Assembly (NCBI RefSeq): GCF_900115015.1
Contig: NZ_FOUZ01000001.1
Coordinates: 1 to 64,000, forward strand
Reading direction: 5' to 3'
From: Algoriella xinjiangensis
GTDB taxonomy: Bacteria; Bacteroidota; Bacteroidia; Flavobacteriales; Weeksellaceae
DNA: 64,000 nt
Shown here piece after piece: positions 54,654 through 63,307 of the stretch. The notes below the pieces were generated by a model, which saw nothing but the letters and a program-made list of their open reading frames with translations, searched no databases and was not told the DNA's origin. Position 1 is the stretch's first letter. The number at the start of each line of letters is the position of its first letter. A program made the position numbers and the translations under genes.

Positions 54654-55226
54654 TTATTCGATAACTTTTTCTATTCTACGATCAGGAATCAACCAAATTA
54701 ATGCAATAAGATAATATATAACAATTCCGATTTCTGGTTTAAAAAAGGAAACAACAATTCCTAAAATATACCCGATACATGAACTCATTTCTTTTATATT
54801 TTTGCTTACAGATTTTCCGATAATAGATTCTTTTCCTTCCGTTTTTACCGCAACTTTTTCTATTATCATAAACGCAATACTACTCATCAATAATACAAAA
54901 CCATAAAAAGCTACTGGCCAAGCCGAATGAAAATTTTCGCCCATCCAAGCGGTTGAAACTGGTAATAAAGACAGCCAAAATAATAGGTGTAAATTTCCCC
55001 ATAATATTGCGCCATTTACGCGTTTTATTGCTTGAAAAAGATGATGATGATTATTCCAATAAATTCCGACATAAATAAAACTAAATAAATAGTATATAAA
55101 TTTTGGTAAATAAGGTTTAAGACTCATCAAATCGTCGCCAATTGGCACTTTCAAATCCAGAACCATAATTGTAATAATAATGGCAAGTACGCCATCACTA
55201 AAGGCTTCTAAACGATTGGTTGTCAT
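54654..55226 (-). CDS. TMEM175-family potassium channel-like protein
   Basis: 190 residues, six hydrophobic segments. The opening NRLEAFSDGVLAIIITIMVLDLKVP carries the TMEM175 signature R-x-x-x-F-S-D-G. Bacterial TMEM175 proteins are potassium-selective channels without a TVGYG filter, built from one six-helix repeat. It is divergent from the inward-rectifier-like channel gene 196 bases away. Two different potassium-channel families side by side is uncommon. Confidence 0.9.
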   Translation of the reverse strand: MTTNRLEAFSDGVLAIIITIMVLDLKVPIGDDLMSLKPYLPKFIYYLFSFIYVGIYWNNHHHLFQAIKRVNGAILWGNLHLLFWLSLLPVSTAWMGENFHSAWPVAFYGFVLLMSSIAFMIIEKVAVKTEGKESIIGKSVSKNIKEMSSCIGYILGIVVSFFKPEIGIVIYYLIALIWLIPDRRIEKVIE

Positions 55227-55422
55227 AATTTGTTTGGTTTAATTATTTTTTATAATTACGAAATTAGAAAAATATTATCACTTTTTAATCAATCAAAATA
55301 TTTCGATAATTATTTAATAAAGTTTATATATTTAGTAGAAATCCCAACAGTTGATTTTGAAATAGTTTAGTTCAGATTTTAGCTGATCTAAAAATCAATT
55401 AGTAGATATAAATTTTATTTAT

Positions 55423-56394
55423 ATGCAAGATTTATTTAAACGAAATAAAGGTCTAAAAACCAATGATAACTCTGGTTTAGTAAACAAAACATACGGAAGA
55501 AGAATTAATAAAAATGGTACACCAAATGTAAAACATAAAGGTGTAAATTTCCTGAAACGATACAGTTGGTATCACACGATGCTCAATCTAAATATGTTTC
55601 AATTTATTGGTTTTTTCCTTTTATTTTATCTGTTTTGTAACATAATTTTTGCTTCGATTTATTATTGGATTGGTATTGAATATATTTCTGGAATTAGTAG
55701 AGGAAGTAAATTACACGACTATGTGCAACTTTTCTTTTTTAGTGCGCAAACTTTTACAACAGTAGGTTATGGTCGCATTACGCCAATTGGTTCTTTAGCA
55801 AGTTTAACTGCAACTGTAGAAGCTTTTTTTGGACTGATGATTTTTGCGATTGCAACAGGTTTATTTTACGGTAGATTCTCTCGTCCACGCGCTTTTCTAC
55901 AATTTAGCAACAATGCTTTGGTTACGCCTTTTAAAGACAAAACTGCTATTGCATTTCGCGTTTCACCTTACAAAAATAACACGTTGTCTAATGTAGAAGC
56001 AACGCTGACGGCGGCAATCACTTTTAATGAAAATGGCGAACATAAAAACTATTTTTATCACTTAAAAGTAGAAACGCCAAAGTTGACAAATTTGATGATA
56101 GATTGGACTGTTTTACATGAAATTGACGAAAATTCACCTTTTTATAACATTCAGTCGCATGATTTTAAAACAACAAATATCGAATTGATTGTTCAAATTA
56201 GAGCTTTTGATGAAGTTTTTGCAGATGATGTTGTTCAGAAAACATCGTATTTTAGAGACGAATTTATAATTGGAGCAAAGTTTAAACCAATGCATTTTCC
56301 TGATGAAAATAGAGAATATACGATTGTAAATCTCAGTTTAATTAATGAATATGAAAAGGTTGATTTACCAAAATATTCTACTCCAACATCTTAA
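55423..56394 (+). CDS. Inward-rectifier (KirBac-type) potassium channel
   Basis: 323 residues. Two transmembrane helices (about 60-85 and 135-160) around a pore loop with the potassium selectivity filter TVGYG (TTVGYGRITPIG), and slide helix WYHTMLNLNMFQF. A C-terminal immunoglobulin-like cytoplasmic domain starts at SRPRAFLQFSNNALVTPF and runs to about 310. This layout is that of KirBac channels. It lies 26 bases upstream of the next gene on the same strand. Confidence 0.93.
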   Translation: MQDLFKRNKGLKTNDNSGLVNKTYGRRINKNGTPNVKHKGVNFLKRYSWYHTMLNLNMFQFIGFFLLFYLFCNIIFASIYYWIGIEYISGISRGSKLHDYVQLFFFSAQTFTTVGYGRITPIGSLASLTATVEAFFGLMIFAIATGLFYGRFSRPRAFLQFSNNALVTPFKDKTAIAFRVSPYKNNTLSNVEATLTAAITFNENGEHKNYFYHLKVETPKLTNLMIDWTVLHEIDENSPFYNIQSHDFKTTNIELIVQIRAFDEVFADDVVQKTSYFRDEFIIGAKFKPMHFPDENREYTIVNLSLINEYEKVDLPKYSTPTS

Positions 56395-56420
56395 TTTTTA
56401 ACAAATTTAAACCACAAGAT

Positions 56421-57065
56421 ATGAAAGTCATTATAACAGGAACAACCGGAATGGTTGGCGAAGGCGTTTTATTTGAATGTTTACAAAACAGCAAAGTAAG
56501 CGAAATATTGAGTATATCGAGAAAAGAAATTACGGTTAATCACCCAAAATTAAAACAATTAATTGTTCAAGATTTCACAAAATTAGACGATTATAAAACT
56601 GAAATTAGCGGATATGATGCTTGCTTTTTTTGTGCAGGAATAAGTTCTGTTGGAATGAAAGAAGATCAATTTACACAAATTACTTACGATACAACAATTG
56701 CGTTTGCAAAAACCGTTTTAGCAAATAATCCTAATCTTACTTTTTGTTATGTGAGCGGTCGCGGAACGGATAGTACTGAGCAAGGAAAAACAATGTGGGC
56801 GCGTGTAAAAGGAAAAACAGAAAATGAATTGATGAAAATGCCTTTCAAAAATGAGTTTAATTTTCGTCCAGCGGCTATGCTCCCATTTCCAAATCAACAA
56901 TATGTCAATAAATTTTATACATTTATTGCGAATGTATTTAAAATTTTTACGCCTTGGTCGGTTCTTACGCTGAGCGAAGTTGGTAAAGCAATGATAAATG
57001 CGGTTGATAAAAATGGTGTGAAAGCAAATCTCGAAATAAAAGAGATTAAAGCATTAAGCGTATAA
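56421..57065 (+). CDS. NAD(P)-binding Rossmann-fold protein (SDR/epimerase type)
   Basis: 214 residues with an N-terminal dinucleotide-binding motif ITGTTGMVGEG (4-14). The middle reads FCAGISSVGMKE and SGRGTD; the family's catalytic Tyr-x-x-x-Lys is not evident, so it may bind a cofactor or be a reductase of the atypical SDR type. It is close to the KirBac gene (26 bases) and the DUF1697 gene (11 bases), so probably one transcript. Substrate unknown. Confidence 0.85.
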   Translation: MKVIITGTTGMVGEGVLFECLQNSKVSEILSISRKEITVNHPKLKQLIVQDFTKLDDYKTEISGYDACFFCAGISSVGMKEDQFTQITYDTTIAFAKTVLANNPNLTFCYVSGRGTDSTEQGKTMWARVKGKTENELMKMPFKNEFNFRPAAMLPFPNQQYVNKFYTFIANVFKIFTPWSVLTLSEVGKAMINAVDKNGVKANLEIKEIKALSV

Positions 57066-57076
57066 AAAATGATTTT

Positions 57077-57622
57077 ATGGCAACGTATATTTCAATATTA
57101 AGAGGAATTAATGTAAGTGGTAAAAAACTTATAAAAATGGATGCTTTAAAAGCAATGTATGAGCAGTTAGGTTTTCAGAATGCGATAACTTATGTGCAAA
57201 GCGGCAATGTTATTTTTTCATCTGAAATTGAGGATTCTAAAGAATTAGAGCAACTAATAAAGACCAAAATAAAAGAAGTTTTTGATTTTGAGGTTCCGAT
57301 AATTGTTTTAACAAAACATGAACTAACAGAAATTGTTGCCAATAATCCTTTTTCTAAAGATGCTACCAAAGACAAGGAATTTTTGCATTTTACATTTCTT
57401 GCAGCTCAACCCGAAAACATAAATGTAGAGGATATTGCAAGTAAAAAACAAGAAGGTGAAGATATTGCGTTTTCTAATAAGGTGATTTACCTTTATTGTC
57501 CGCTTGGTTATGGAAACACAAAACTGAGTACTAATTTTTTAGAATCTCAATTAAAAGTTGAAGCTACAACTAGAAATTATAATACTACTACTGCATTGTT
57601 AAAACTTGCATTAATCAAATAG
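57077..57622 (+). CDS. DUF1697 family protein
   Basis: 181 residues. The DUF1697 signature is complete: SILRGINVSGKKLIKM, LGFQNAITYVQSGNVIFSS, and the C-terminal LSTNFLESQLKVEATTRNYNTT. The family is widespread and uncharacterised. Last gene of the likely transcript beginning with the KirBac channel gene. Confidence 0.92.
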   Translation: MATYISILRGINVSGKKLIKMDALKAMYEQLGFQNAITYVQSGNVIFSSEIEDSKELEQLIKTKIKEVFDFEVPIIVLTKHELTEIVANNPFSKDATKDKEFLHFTFLAAQPENINVEDIASKKQEGEDIAFSNKVIYLYCPLGYGNTKLSTNFLESQLKVEATTRNYNTTTALLKLALIK

Positions 57623-57705
57623 TTTTGAGGAAATTCAAAATATTCAACCAGTTTGATAAAAAATTATATTGTACAAATTATAATTTTAAGTAAATTATCT
57701 TTCTT

Positions 57706-57760
57706 TAATATATTTCACTTTTTATGACATATTTAATATTATTTCACTTTTTATAACATA
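57706..57760. repeat. Tandem direct repeats upstream of the SatD-like gene
   Basis: Two copies of a roughly 25-base unit containing ATTTCACTTTTTAT (57712-57725 and 57741-57754), each followed by GACATA or AACATA, with 29 bases between starts. They sit 25 bases before the -7 box of the SatD-like gene. Confidence 0.6.
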
Positions 57761-57776
57761 AATAGATTTATTTCAT

Positions 57777-57784
57777 TATTTTTG
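57777..57784 (+). promoter_or_regulatory. -7 box of the SatD-like operon
   Basis: TATTTTTG, an exact TAnnTTTG, 17 bases before the ATG at 57802 and just after the direct repeats. Confidence 0.45.
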
Positions 57785-57801
57785 AAATAAAAAGAATCGT
57801 T

Positions 57802-58431
57802 ATGAGAAATTATATTTTAATGAGCGATGTTATTGGAAGCCGGTCAAAAGACCAGAAATTATTAATGGAAAACTTTAAATTATGTACACAATACATTAAT
57901 AAAAAATATTCTGAACATATACTTTCTCCATTAACGATAACTTTAGGTGACGAATTTCAGGGAATTATAAAAGATTTGGATAGTACAGTTAAGATACTAT
58001 TAGATATTGAAGAATTTATAATAGAAAATAATTTTGACATTAAACTTCGTTATGTGATGGTTTATGGTAAAATTGATACTAAAATAAATAACGAGATTGC
58101 TTACGAAATGCTTGGCGAAGGATTAACTAATGCTAGAAACTTGCTAAATAACATGAAATCTTCGGGAAACAGATTTTATATAGATTCTCAAAATCCTCAA
58201 AAAAATAGTATAATAAATAATAGCTTCAATATATTTCAACATATTGTTGATGATTGGAAAATAAATAAGGATTATCTACTTATAAGTAATTTAATTAAAT
58301 ATAAAGACTATAAAATTGTATCTGAAAAAATGAATAAAGAGAGATCTTTGATATGGAAGCGCGAAAAAAGTTTAAATTTATCGTCATATAATTCTATAAA
58401 AGAAATTTTAAATACAATTACACTAATTTAA
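57802..58431 (+). CDS. SatD-like protein with cyclase-type palm motifs
   Basis: 209 residues. Asp9 in MSDVIGSR, GDEFQ (49-53) after ITL, LRYVMVYGKID (82-92), and GEGLTNARNL (105-114). These four blocks line up in order with class III cyclase and GGDEF palm domains (metal Asp, GDE, R-x-G-x-x-x-G, N-x-x-x-R region), and with the SatD family in general. The purine-specifying Lys and the transition-state Asn/Arg of adenylate cyclases are not clearly kept. The C-terminus (about 150-209) is Lys-rich and helical. Two bases before the downstream membrane-protein gene. Enzymatic activity is inferred. Confidence 0.75.
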   Translation: MRNYILMSDVIGSRSKDQKLLMENFKLCTQYINKKYSEHILSPLTITLGDEFQGIIKDLDSTVKILLDIEEFIIENNFDIKLRYVMVYGKIDTKINNEIAYEMLGEGLTNARNLLNNMKSSGNRFYIDSQNPQKNSIINNSFNIFQHIVDDWKINKDYLLISNLIKYKDYKIVSEKMNKERSLIWKREKSLNLSSYNSIKEILNTITLI

Positions 58432-58433
58432 AT

Positions 58434-58745
58434 ATGAGTCTTTTCTCCAAAATATTAATCATTGCACTAATAACTCCTAAGGAAAAAAAAGCAAAATTTT
58501 TCGATTACAAATCAATTCTAAAAGGTTTAATTGAAAGAGCATTTCTTGCATATTCTTTAATTAGCGGTTTACCTCATGTTTTAACATTATTCGGTGCTTT
58601 AAAATTAGGAACTCGATTGAAAAGTGCAGATAACGAAAAAACAGATGAAGGTAGAAAACGAGAAGCTGTTTATAATAATTATTATCTTATAGGTAATATT
58701 GTTTCTGTAGCTTTAAGTATATTTTATTATAATTTACTGAAATAA
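58434..58745 (+). CDS. Small membrane protein coupled to the SatD-like gene
   Basis: 103 residues. A hydrophobic N-terminus (LFSKILIIALI), a middle segment (AFLAYSLISGLPHVLTLFGAL, about 36-56) and a C-terminal one (NNYYLIGNIVSVALSIFYY, about 80-100), with a basic loop between. The ATG comes two bases after the SatD-like stop, so translation is coupled. No nucleotide-binding or toxin domain is visible. It could be the membrane effector or target of its partner; this is inference. Confidence 0.6.
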   Translation: MSLFSKILIIALITPKEKKAKFFDYKSILKGLIERAFLAYSLISGLPHVLTLFGALKLGTRLKSADNEKTDEGRKREAVYNNYYLIGNIVSVALSIFYYNLLK

Positions 58746-58761
58746 AAATGTTTACCTTGCA

Positions 58762-58790
58762 AATACAATAACGTTAAACGTTATTGTATT
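58762..58790. promoter_or_regulatory. Perfect 29-base palindrome
   Basis: AATACAATAACGTT, centre A, AACGTTATTGTATT: both arms are exact over 14 bases. It lies 17 bases after the small membrane-protein gene and 33 bases before the DoxX-like gene. No T-run follows on either strand, unlike the other terminators here, so an operator is as likely as a terminator. Confidence 0.6.
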
Positions 58791-58822
58791 CAAACAAAAA
58801 AACAATAATATAAGACAAACCT

Positions 58823-59944
58823 ATGAGTGCAATAGAAACACAAAATAAAACTAACTGGATTTCGAAATTTATTTTAAGTTTTTTAGCTATCGTGGGTGCA
58901 GTCGATTCTGTCCTTCATACTATTTTACCCCTTTTTCCTTATAAACTAAATCAATATATACTTCCGGTTGGAATGTCATCTTTGATTTTTGGAATTCTTT
59001 TTTCTATTGGTTTATCAATTTATTGGCATTTTAAAGAAAAAAACAATAAGGTTGATTCTCAAAAATATTATACTTGGCTTACAACTATTTTACGTTATTG
59101 GCTTGCTTTTTATCTTGCAACATTTGGTTTTGAAAAACTATTTAATGTCAATTTTGCATTCTCATACCATACCCAAGATTCATTAGTTAACACATTATCT
59201 GGGCAAGAATTAACTTGGATATATTACGGTTATTCATACTCACTAACCGTTATTATTGGTTTATTTCAACTAATAGGAAGTATACTTTTATTATATAGAC
59301 GCACCACATTGTTGGGTGTAATTACGCTTTTACCCGTTCAATTAAATATTCTAATGATTAATTTATTTTATGGAATTGGTCCACTTACAACTTTCATATC
59401 AATAATTATGGTTTTGGGATTATCATATTTATTATTAGAAAGAAAAAAGGATATAATTGACTTTTTTACACGTTACAAAAGCACATTGCCTTCTATTGGT
59501 AATAACACGTTACGTCAATTAATACGCGGTTTATGTATATTAATTCCATTTGTATTTGTATTCTATTACAGTTATGATGTAAAAAAATCTCAAAAATATT
59601 TCGGTAAATGGAAAGTTGAAAAAATGATGCGAAATGGAGAAATAATTCCGGAAAAATCATGGGAAAAAGATACTTTAGCGTGGAAAATAATCTATTTTGA
59701 AGAACGTGGAAAATTGTTATTCTCTCCTAACCCAAATTTATATATCGACAGTGCTTCAATATTTATGAAGTATGAATATGATAAAAATAAAGATGCGTTA
59801 AAACTTATTTCATTCGAAAATAATCCCGAAAAACCAGATACAATTCCTGTCAAGGTTTCTAACTTAAAAGATAGATCAATGCAATGGAAAATGATTTTCA
59901 ATAAAGACACAATTCAAATGGAATTGAAGAAAGAAAATCCTTGA
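58823..59944 (+). CDS. DoxX-like membrane protein with C-terminal soluble domain
   Basis: 373 residues. About seven hydrophobic segments (about 15-245) with a DoxX-like part (LRYWLAFYLATFGFEKLFN; LTVIIGLFQLIGSILLLYRRTTLLGV; LPVQLNILMINLFY), then a soluble 125-residue tail beginning KSQKYFGKWKVEKMM, which has the opening of a lipocalin-like beta-barrel. Between two unrelated accessory genes; function unknown. Start is the ATG 33 bases after the palindrome. Confidence 0.75.
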   Translation: MSAIETQNKTNWISKFILSFLAIVGAVDSVLHTILPLFPYKLNQYILPVGMSSLIFGILFSIGLSIYWHFKEKNNKVDSQKYYTWLTTILRYWLAFYLATFGFEKLFNVNFAFSYHTQDSLVNTLSGQELTWIYYGYSYSLTVIIGLFQLIGSILLLYRRTTLLGVITLLPVQLNILMINLFYGIGPLTTFISIIMVLGLSYLLLERKKDIIDFFTRYKSTLPSIGNNTLRQLIRGLCILIPFVFVFYYSYDVKKSQKYFGKWKVEKMMRNGEIIPEKSWEKDTLAWKIIYFEERGKLLFSPNPNLYIDSASIFMKYEYDKNKDALKLISFENNPEKPDTIPVKVSNLKDRSMQWKMIFNKDTIQMELKKENP

Positions 59945-60070
59945 AATTAGTTCAGTTTTTATAGAATTTTCTCTCTGTAATAATACAAAACGTATTCCTT
60001 CTATTCCAAATCTATTTGAAGAAATTAATTATATTGCTTATATAACAAGGCTACCACCAATTTTACACAA

Positions 60071-60709
60071 ATGAGAGAAATATTAGACGGAATTATTAAT
60101 CCTCAAGAATTTTATGAAGAAAGTAACATTAAAATTTTATGGATTTTAAAAGAAGGAAATGTTTCTATTGAAGACTATAATAAACCACGAGATTTATGTG
60201 AAGAATTAAGAAATGGAGAGCATAAAAAAAATGCGTTATCAATTGCTACATTTAGAAAAATAATTTATTCTTCATATTGGTTACTTAATAATGACTTAAA
60301 TTGGGAAGATATACCTTTTGCAAATGAAGATGAGTGTTATAATATTTTGAATAAAATTGCTTACATAAATATTAATAAATATCCTGCAGGAAGTAAATCA
60401 TATGATTCAAAATTATATAAAATATATGAAGAAAATAAAATTGACCTTTTAAATCAGATTAAAAAAATTGATCCTGAAATAATTATTTTCGGTAATACTT
60501 TCAAATTTTTTAAAAATGATTTAAAAACCATAAATTGGAAAATTGACTTTAATGAACAATATTCTTATGAGAATAACAATTATTATATTATTCCAAATAA
60601 AGGTTTATGTATAAGTGCTTATCATCCTGCATACCCAAAACTAAGTGATTACAATTATAGTAATGAAATTAAAGAAATTTCCAAAAAATATATAAATACA
60701 AAATTGTAA
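60071..60709 (+). CDS. Uracil-DNA-glycosylase superfamily-like protein
   Basis: 212 residues. The order of motifs resembles UDG folds: ILWILKEGN (22-30, motif-1 position), AYININK (97-103), DPEIIIFGNTFKFF (134-147), and ISAYHPAYPKL with His185 (181-191, motif-3 position). The catalytic Asp/Asn of canonical UDGs is not obvious in motif 1, so it may bind DNA or another base without the usual reaction. No partner gene; the neighbourhood looks accessory. No signal peptide. Confidence 0.6.
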   Translation: MREILDGIINPQEFYEESNIKILWILKEGNVSIEDYNKPRDLCEELRNGEHKKNALSIATFRKIIYSSYWLLNNDLNWEDIPFANEDECYNILNKIAYININKYPAGSKSYDSKLYKIYEENKIDLLNQIKKIDPEIIIFGNTFKFFKNDLKTINWKIDFNEQYSYENNNYYIIPNKGLCISAYHPAYPKLSDYNYSNEIKEISKKYINTKL

Positions 60710-60927
60710 TTATAGACATAAACTTAGCTTTTGACGACACGAAGCAAGAAATTTTATAAAAGTTATTATTTTAATTTCCATGCAATTTTGTAACGAAAGT
60801 GAATTTGATAAAATTCTGCAAAATATTTTGATTTATTACAAAGAAGAGTTTAACAGAACCAATTTATTATATTACGTATATAAACAATGTTAACTTTCAT
60901 TGTAAAAACCCAAAATAACACTAAAAA

Positions 60928-61608
60928 TTGACAAATATTAATAACATAGAAGATTGGAATAAATTATTGTCAATTGCTCAAAATGATGATAATATTATCC
61001 AATATGAGGTTGGTTGTTTATATGACAACGGACTAACCGTTAATGACCAAATAATAGTCAAAGAAGACAAAAAAGAAGCTTTTAATTGGTTTTTATTATC
61101 TCATGAAAATGGAAATATTGATGCAACAATTAGAACAGCTGATTTTCTAAGTGAAGGAAAATATTGTGAAAAAGATATTGAATTAGCTATTAAATTATAT
61201 GAACAAGGAATTGAGAAAGGTATTGGAAATGCTTCATCCAATTTAGCGACAATCTATCGCGATAAAAAAGACTTCAAAAAAGCATTTGAACTTTATCAAT
61301 CTGCACAAAAAATGGATGATAGTAATTCAATTGAAGTTGCATTATGTTATCACTTTGGAATAGGAACTGAACAAAATAAACTCATTGCATTTGACATATT
61401 TTTAAAAATTGTAAACGACATTTCTGAATTTAGTAACACTGAATTTGAAATTGAAGAAGCAAATTACTATTTAGGACTTTACTATTTGGAAGGCGATATT
61501 ATTGAAAAATCTATTGAAAAAGCAAGATACTATTTTGAAAGAGCTAATATTGACAATGACCATAGAAGTGCAAATGAAATTTTATTGATAATTGGACGAA
61601 ATGAATAA
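60928..61608 (+). CDS. Sel1-like tetratricopeptide-type repeat protein
   Basis: 226 residues. Sel1-like repeats: YEVGCLYDNGLTVND ... KKEAFNWFLLSHENGNIDATI, ELAIKLYEQGIEKGIGNASSNLA, KKAFELYQSAQKMDDSNSIEVAL, and NYYLGLYYLEGDIIEKSIEKARYYFERA. Such solenoids bind proteins. The only usable start is TTG at 60928, because a stop codon lies just upstream in frame and no ATG occurs early; a lost 5' end is possible. No signal peptide. Confidence 0.75.
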   Translation: MTNINNIEDWNKLLSIAQNDDNIIQYEVGCLYDNGLTVNDQIIVKEDKKEAFNWFLLSHENGNIDATIRTADFLSEGKYCEKDIELAIKLYEQGIEKGIGNASSNLATIYRDKKDFKKAFELYQSAQKMDDSNSIEVALCYHFGIGTEQNKLIAFDIFLKIVNDISEFSNTEFEIEEANYYLGLYYLEGDIIEKSIEKARYYFERANIDNDHRSANEILLIIGRNE

Positions 61609-61621
61609 CAAAAACACAAAC

Positions 61622-63205
61622 CTACACAAAGCGTATTCGTTCCTCTTCCAAATCAATTTGATGAATTTGTTGACGAATTAATTCTTCATTAATTTCGGGA
61701 TCTTTATTTAATTCGTTTAAATAATCACGCTGAATTTCGAACATTTCTAACAAAACAACTTTTATATTATCATCAATCCAGCGTACATCTTGCGAATTAG
61801 CTTGCTCTTCCCAATGCTTTAAAACACGCTCCATACCAGCATGTCCAATCCAATCTCGTTCATATTTTTCTTTGATATGAATATAAACATGTTGTTTAAG
61901 CCCTTTTTTAATTTGCATGTGCATTTCTGCTTCATCTTTTTCTTGTTGTTCTAAGCCCAAAAAAGGTTTGTATTTATTGATAATATAAGGCAACGTAAGC
62001 CCTTGAATAACCAATGTTAGAAGAATTACAACAAAGGTTACAAATAAAATTAAATTTCGATATGGAAAAGGCTCTCCATTTAATTTTAAGGGAATAGATA
62101 AAGCAGCTGCCAACGAAACCACGCCGCGCATACCCGTCCATCCTAATGCTAAAGGTGTCAAAAAAGTTCTTCGTGAAAAGTTCATACTATGTGCAACTTG
62201 TGGTCGAAAAATCATGGTCGAAAACATTGCTGTATAAGAGCTAATCATACGTGCAAGTATCAAAACAATTGTCACAATAACACCATAACCAATTGCAGTT
62301 TCTATTGGAATTCCGTTACTTTTTATTCCTGCAACAATTTCTGGTAAACCCAAACCAATAATAAAAAACACTAAACCGTTTAACAAGAAAACAAAACTTT
62401 CCCAAAAATTAAAACCTTTCAATCGACTACTACTTGCCAAAAATTTTAATTGATTTGATGACATAAACAATCCTCCACAAACAACAGCCAAAACACCCGA
62501 ACAGTGCATTTCTTCTGCAACATAGTACATAATATAAGGCGCAATAAGTGTTAAGATTATATCTGATGGTGCATCGGTTGCTAATCTTTTGTGTGCTTGC
62601 ATAAAAATCCAAGCTATGATTAAACCAATACCTACACCACCAATTAGCATCCAAACGAAATCTACAATAGCTTCTTGCCAAATAAATTGTCCTGTACCAA
62701 CGGTAATTAAAGCAAATCTGAAAATGATTAATGACGAAGCATCATTCAATAAACTTTCGCCTTCTAATATTGCAGAAGTTGATTTTGGTATTTTTACAAA
62801 TTTTGTAATTGCACCAGTACTAACGGCATCGGGCGGAGAAACAATTCCTCCCAACACAAAACCTAAAGCAATACTAAATCCTGGTATAATATGATTGGAC
62901 ACAATTGCAACTAAAAAAGCCGTAAAAAACACGACCAAAAAGGCAAAACTTCCGATGATTCGCCACCATTTTTTCATTTCTTTTAATGAAACACTCCAAG
63001 AAGCTTCAAACAATAATGGTGGTAAAAAGATGAAAAAGATTAAATCTGGATCAATATGTAATATAGGTAATTCGGGAATAAAACTTATTCCTAATCCTGC
63101 GATTACAAGTAAAATTGGATAGGCAATTTTTAATTTATTTGCCCAAAGATTCAATAATACAATCAAAACAATAATTGTAAAAAAGAACGGTAAATGCTCA
63201 ATCAT
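61622..63205 (-). CDS. CPA1-family sodium/proton antiporter
   Basis: About 527 residues. Twelve hydrophobic segments with the antiporter hallmarks GGIVSPPDAVST and ESLLNDASSLIIF (the paired ND ion site), GWTGMRGVVSLAAALSI, and a C-terminal soluble tail of about 110 residues with many Glu and Arg. It expels sodium or lithium in exchange for protons. The frame opens at 63229, but the TATTTTTG promoter box (63227-63234) overlaps it, so the ATG at 63205 is taken. Confidence 0.93.
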   Translation of the reverse strand: MIEHLPFFFTIIVLIVLLNLWANKLKIAYPILLVIAGLGISFIPELPILHIDPDLIFFIFLPPLLFEASWSVSLKEMKKWWRIIGSFAFLVVFFTAFLVAIVSNHIIPGFSIALGFVLGGIVSPPDAVSTGAITKFVKIPKSTSAILEGESLLNDASSLIIFRFALITVGTGQFIWQEAIVDFVWMLIGGVGIGLIIAWIFMQAHKRLATDAPSDIILTLIAPYIMYYVAEEMHCSGVLAVVCGGLFMSSNQLKFLASSSRLKGFNFWESFVFLLNGLVFFIIGLGLPEIVAGIKSNGIPIETAIGYGVIVTIVLILARMISSYTAMFSTMIFRPQVAHSMNFSRRTFLTPLALGWTGMRGVVSLAAALSIPLKLNGEPFPYRNLILFVTFVVILLTLVIQGLTLPYIINKYKPFLGLEQQEKDEAEMHMQIKKGLKQHVYIHIKEKYERDWIGHAGMERVLKHWEEQANSQDVRWIDDNIKVVLLEMFEIQRDYLNELNKDPEINEELIRQQIHQIDLEEERIRFV

Positions 63206-63226
63206 AAAGGGTTGGTTTGGTAGCAG

Positions 63227-63234
63227 CAAAAATA
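63227..63234 (-). promoter_or_regulatory. -7 box of the antiporter gene
   Basis: TATTTTTG on the minus strand, an exact TAnnTTTG, 22 bases before the ATG at 63205. Confidence 0.45.
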
Positions 63235-63307
63235 ATCTTTTTTTTATTTAATATTCAGAAAAATTTTTAAACATAAATTGCTTAAATTTAAGTCTAAAAA
63301 TTACATT

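Noticed and set aside
57802-58745. Calling the SatD-like pair a CBASS, Pycsar or Panoptes system outright
   Set aside because: No diagnostic cGAS/DncV motif, no cyclic-nucleotide-binding domain in the membrane protein, and no GGDD. Only an analogy is justified.
60780-60893. 37-codon frame between the UDG-like and Sel1 genes
   Set aside because: Lacks a promoter or terminator and any family resemblance. It may be a decayed remnant, not a supportable gene.
61622-63229. Antiporter start at 63229
   Set aside because: That codon falls in the TATTTTTG promoter box. The ATG at 63205 gives the usual antiporter N-terminus.
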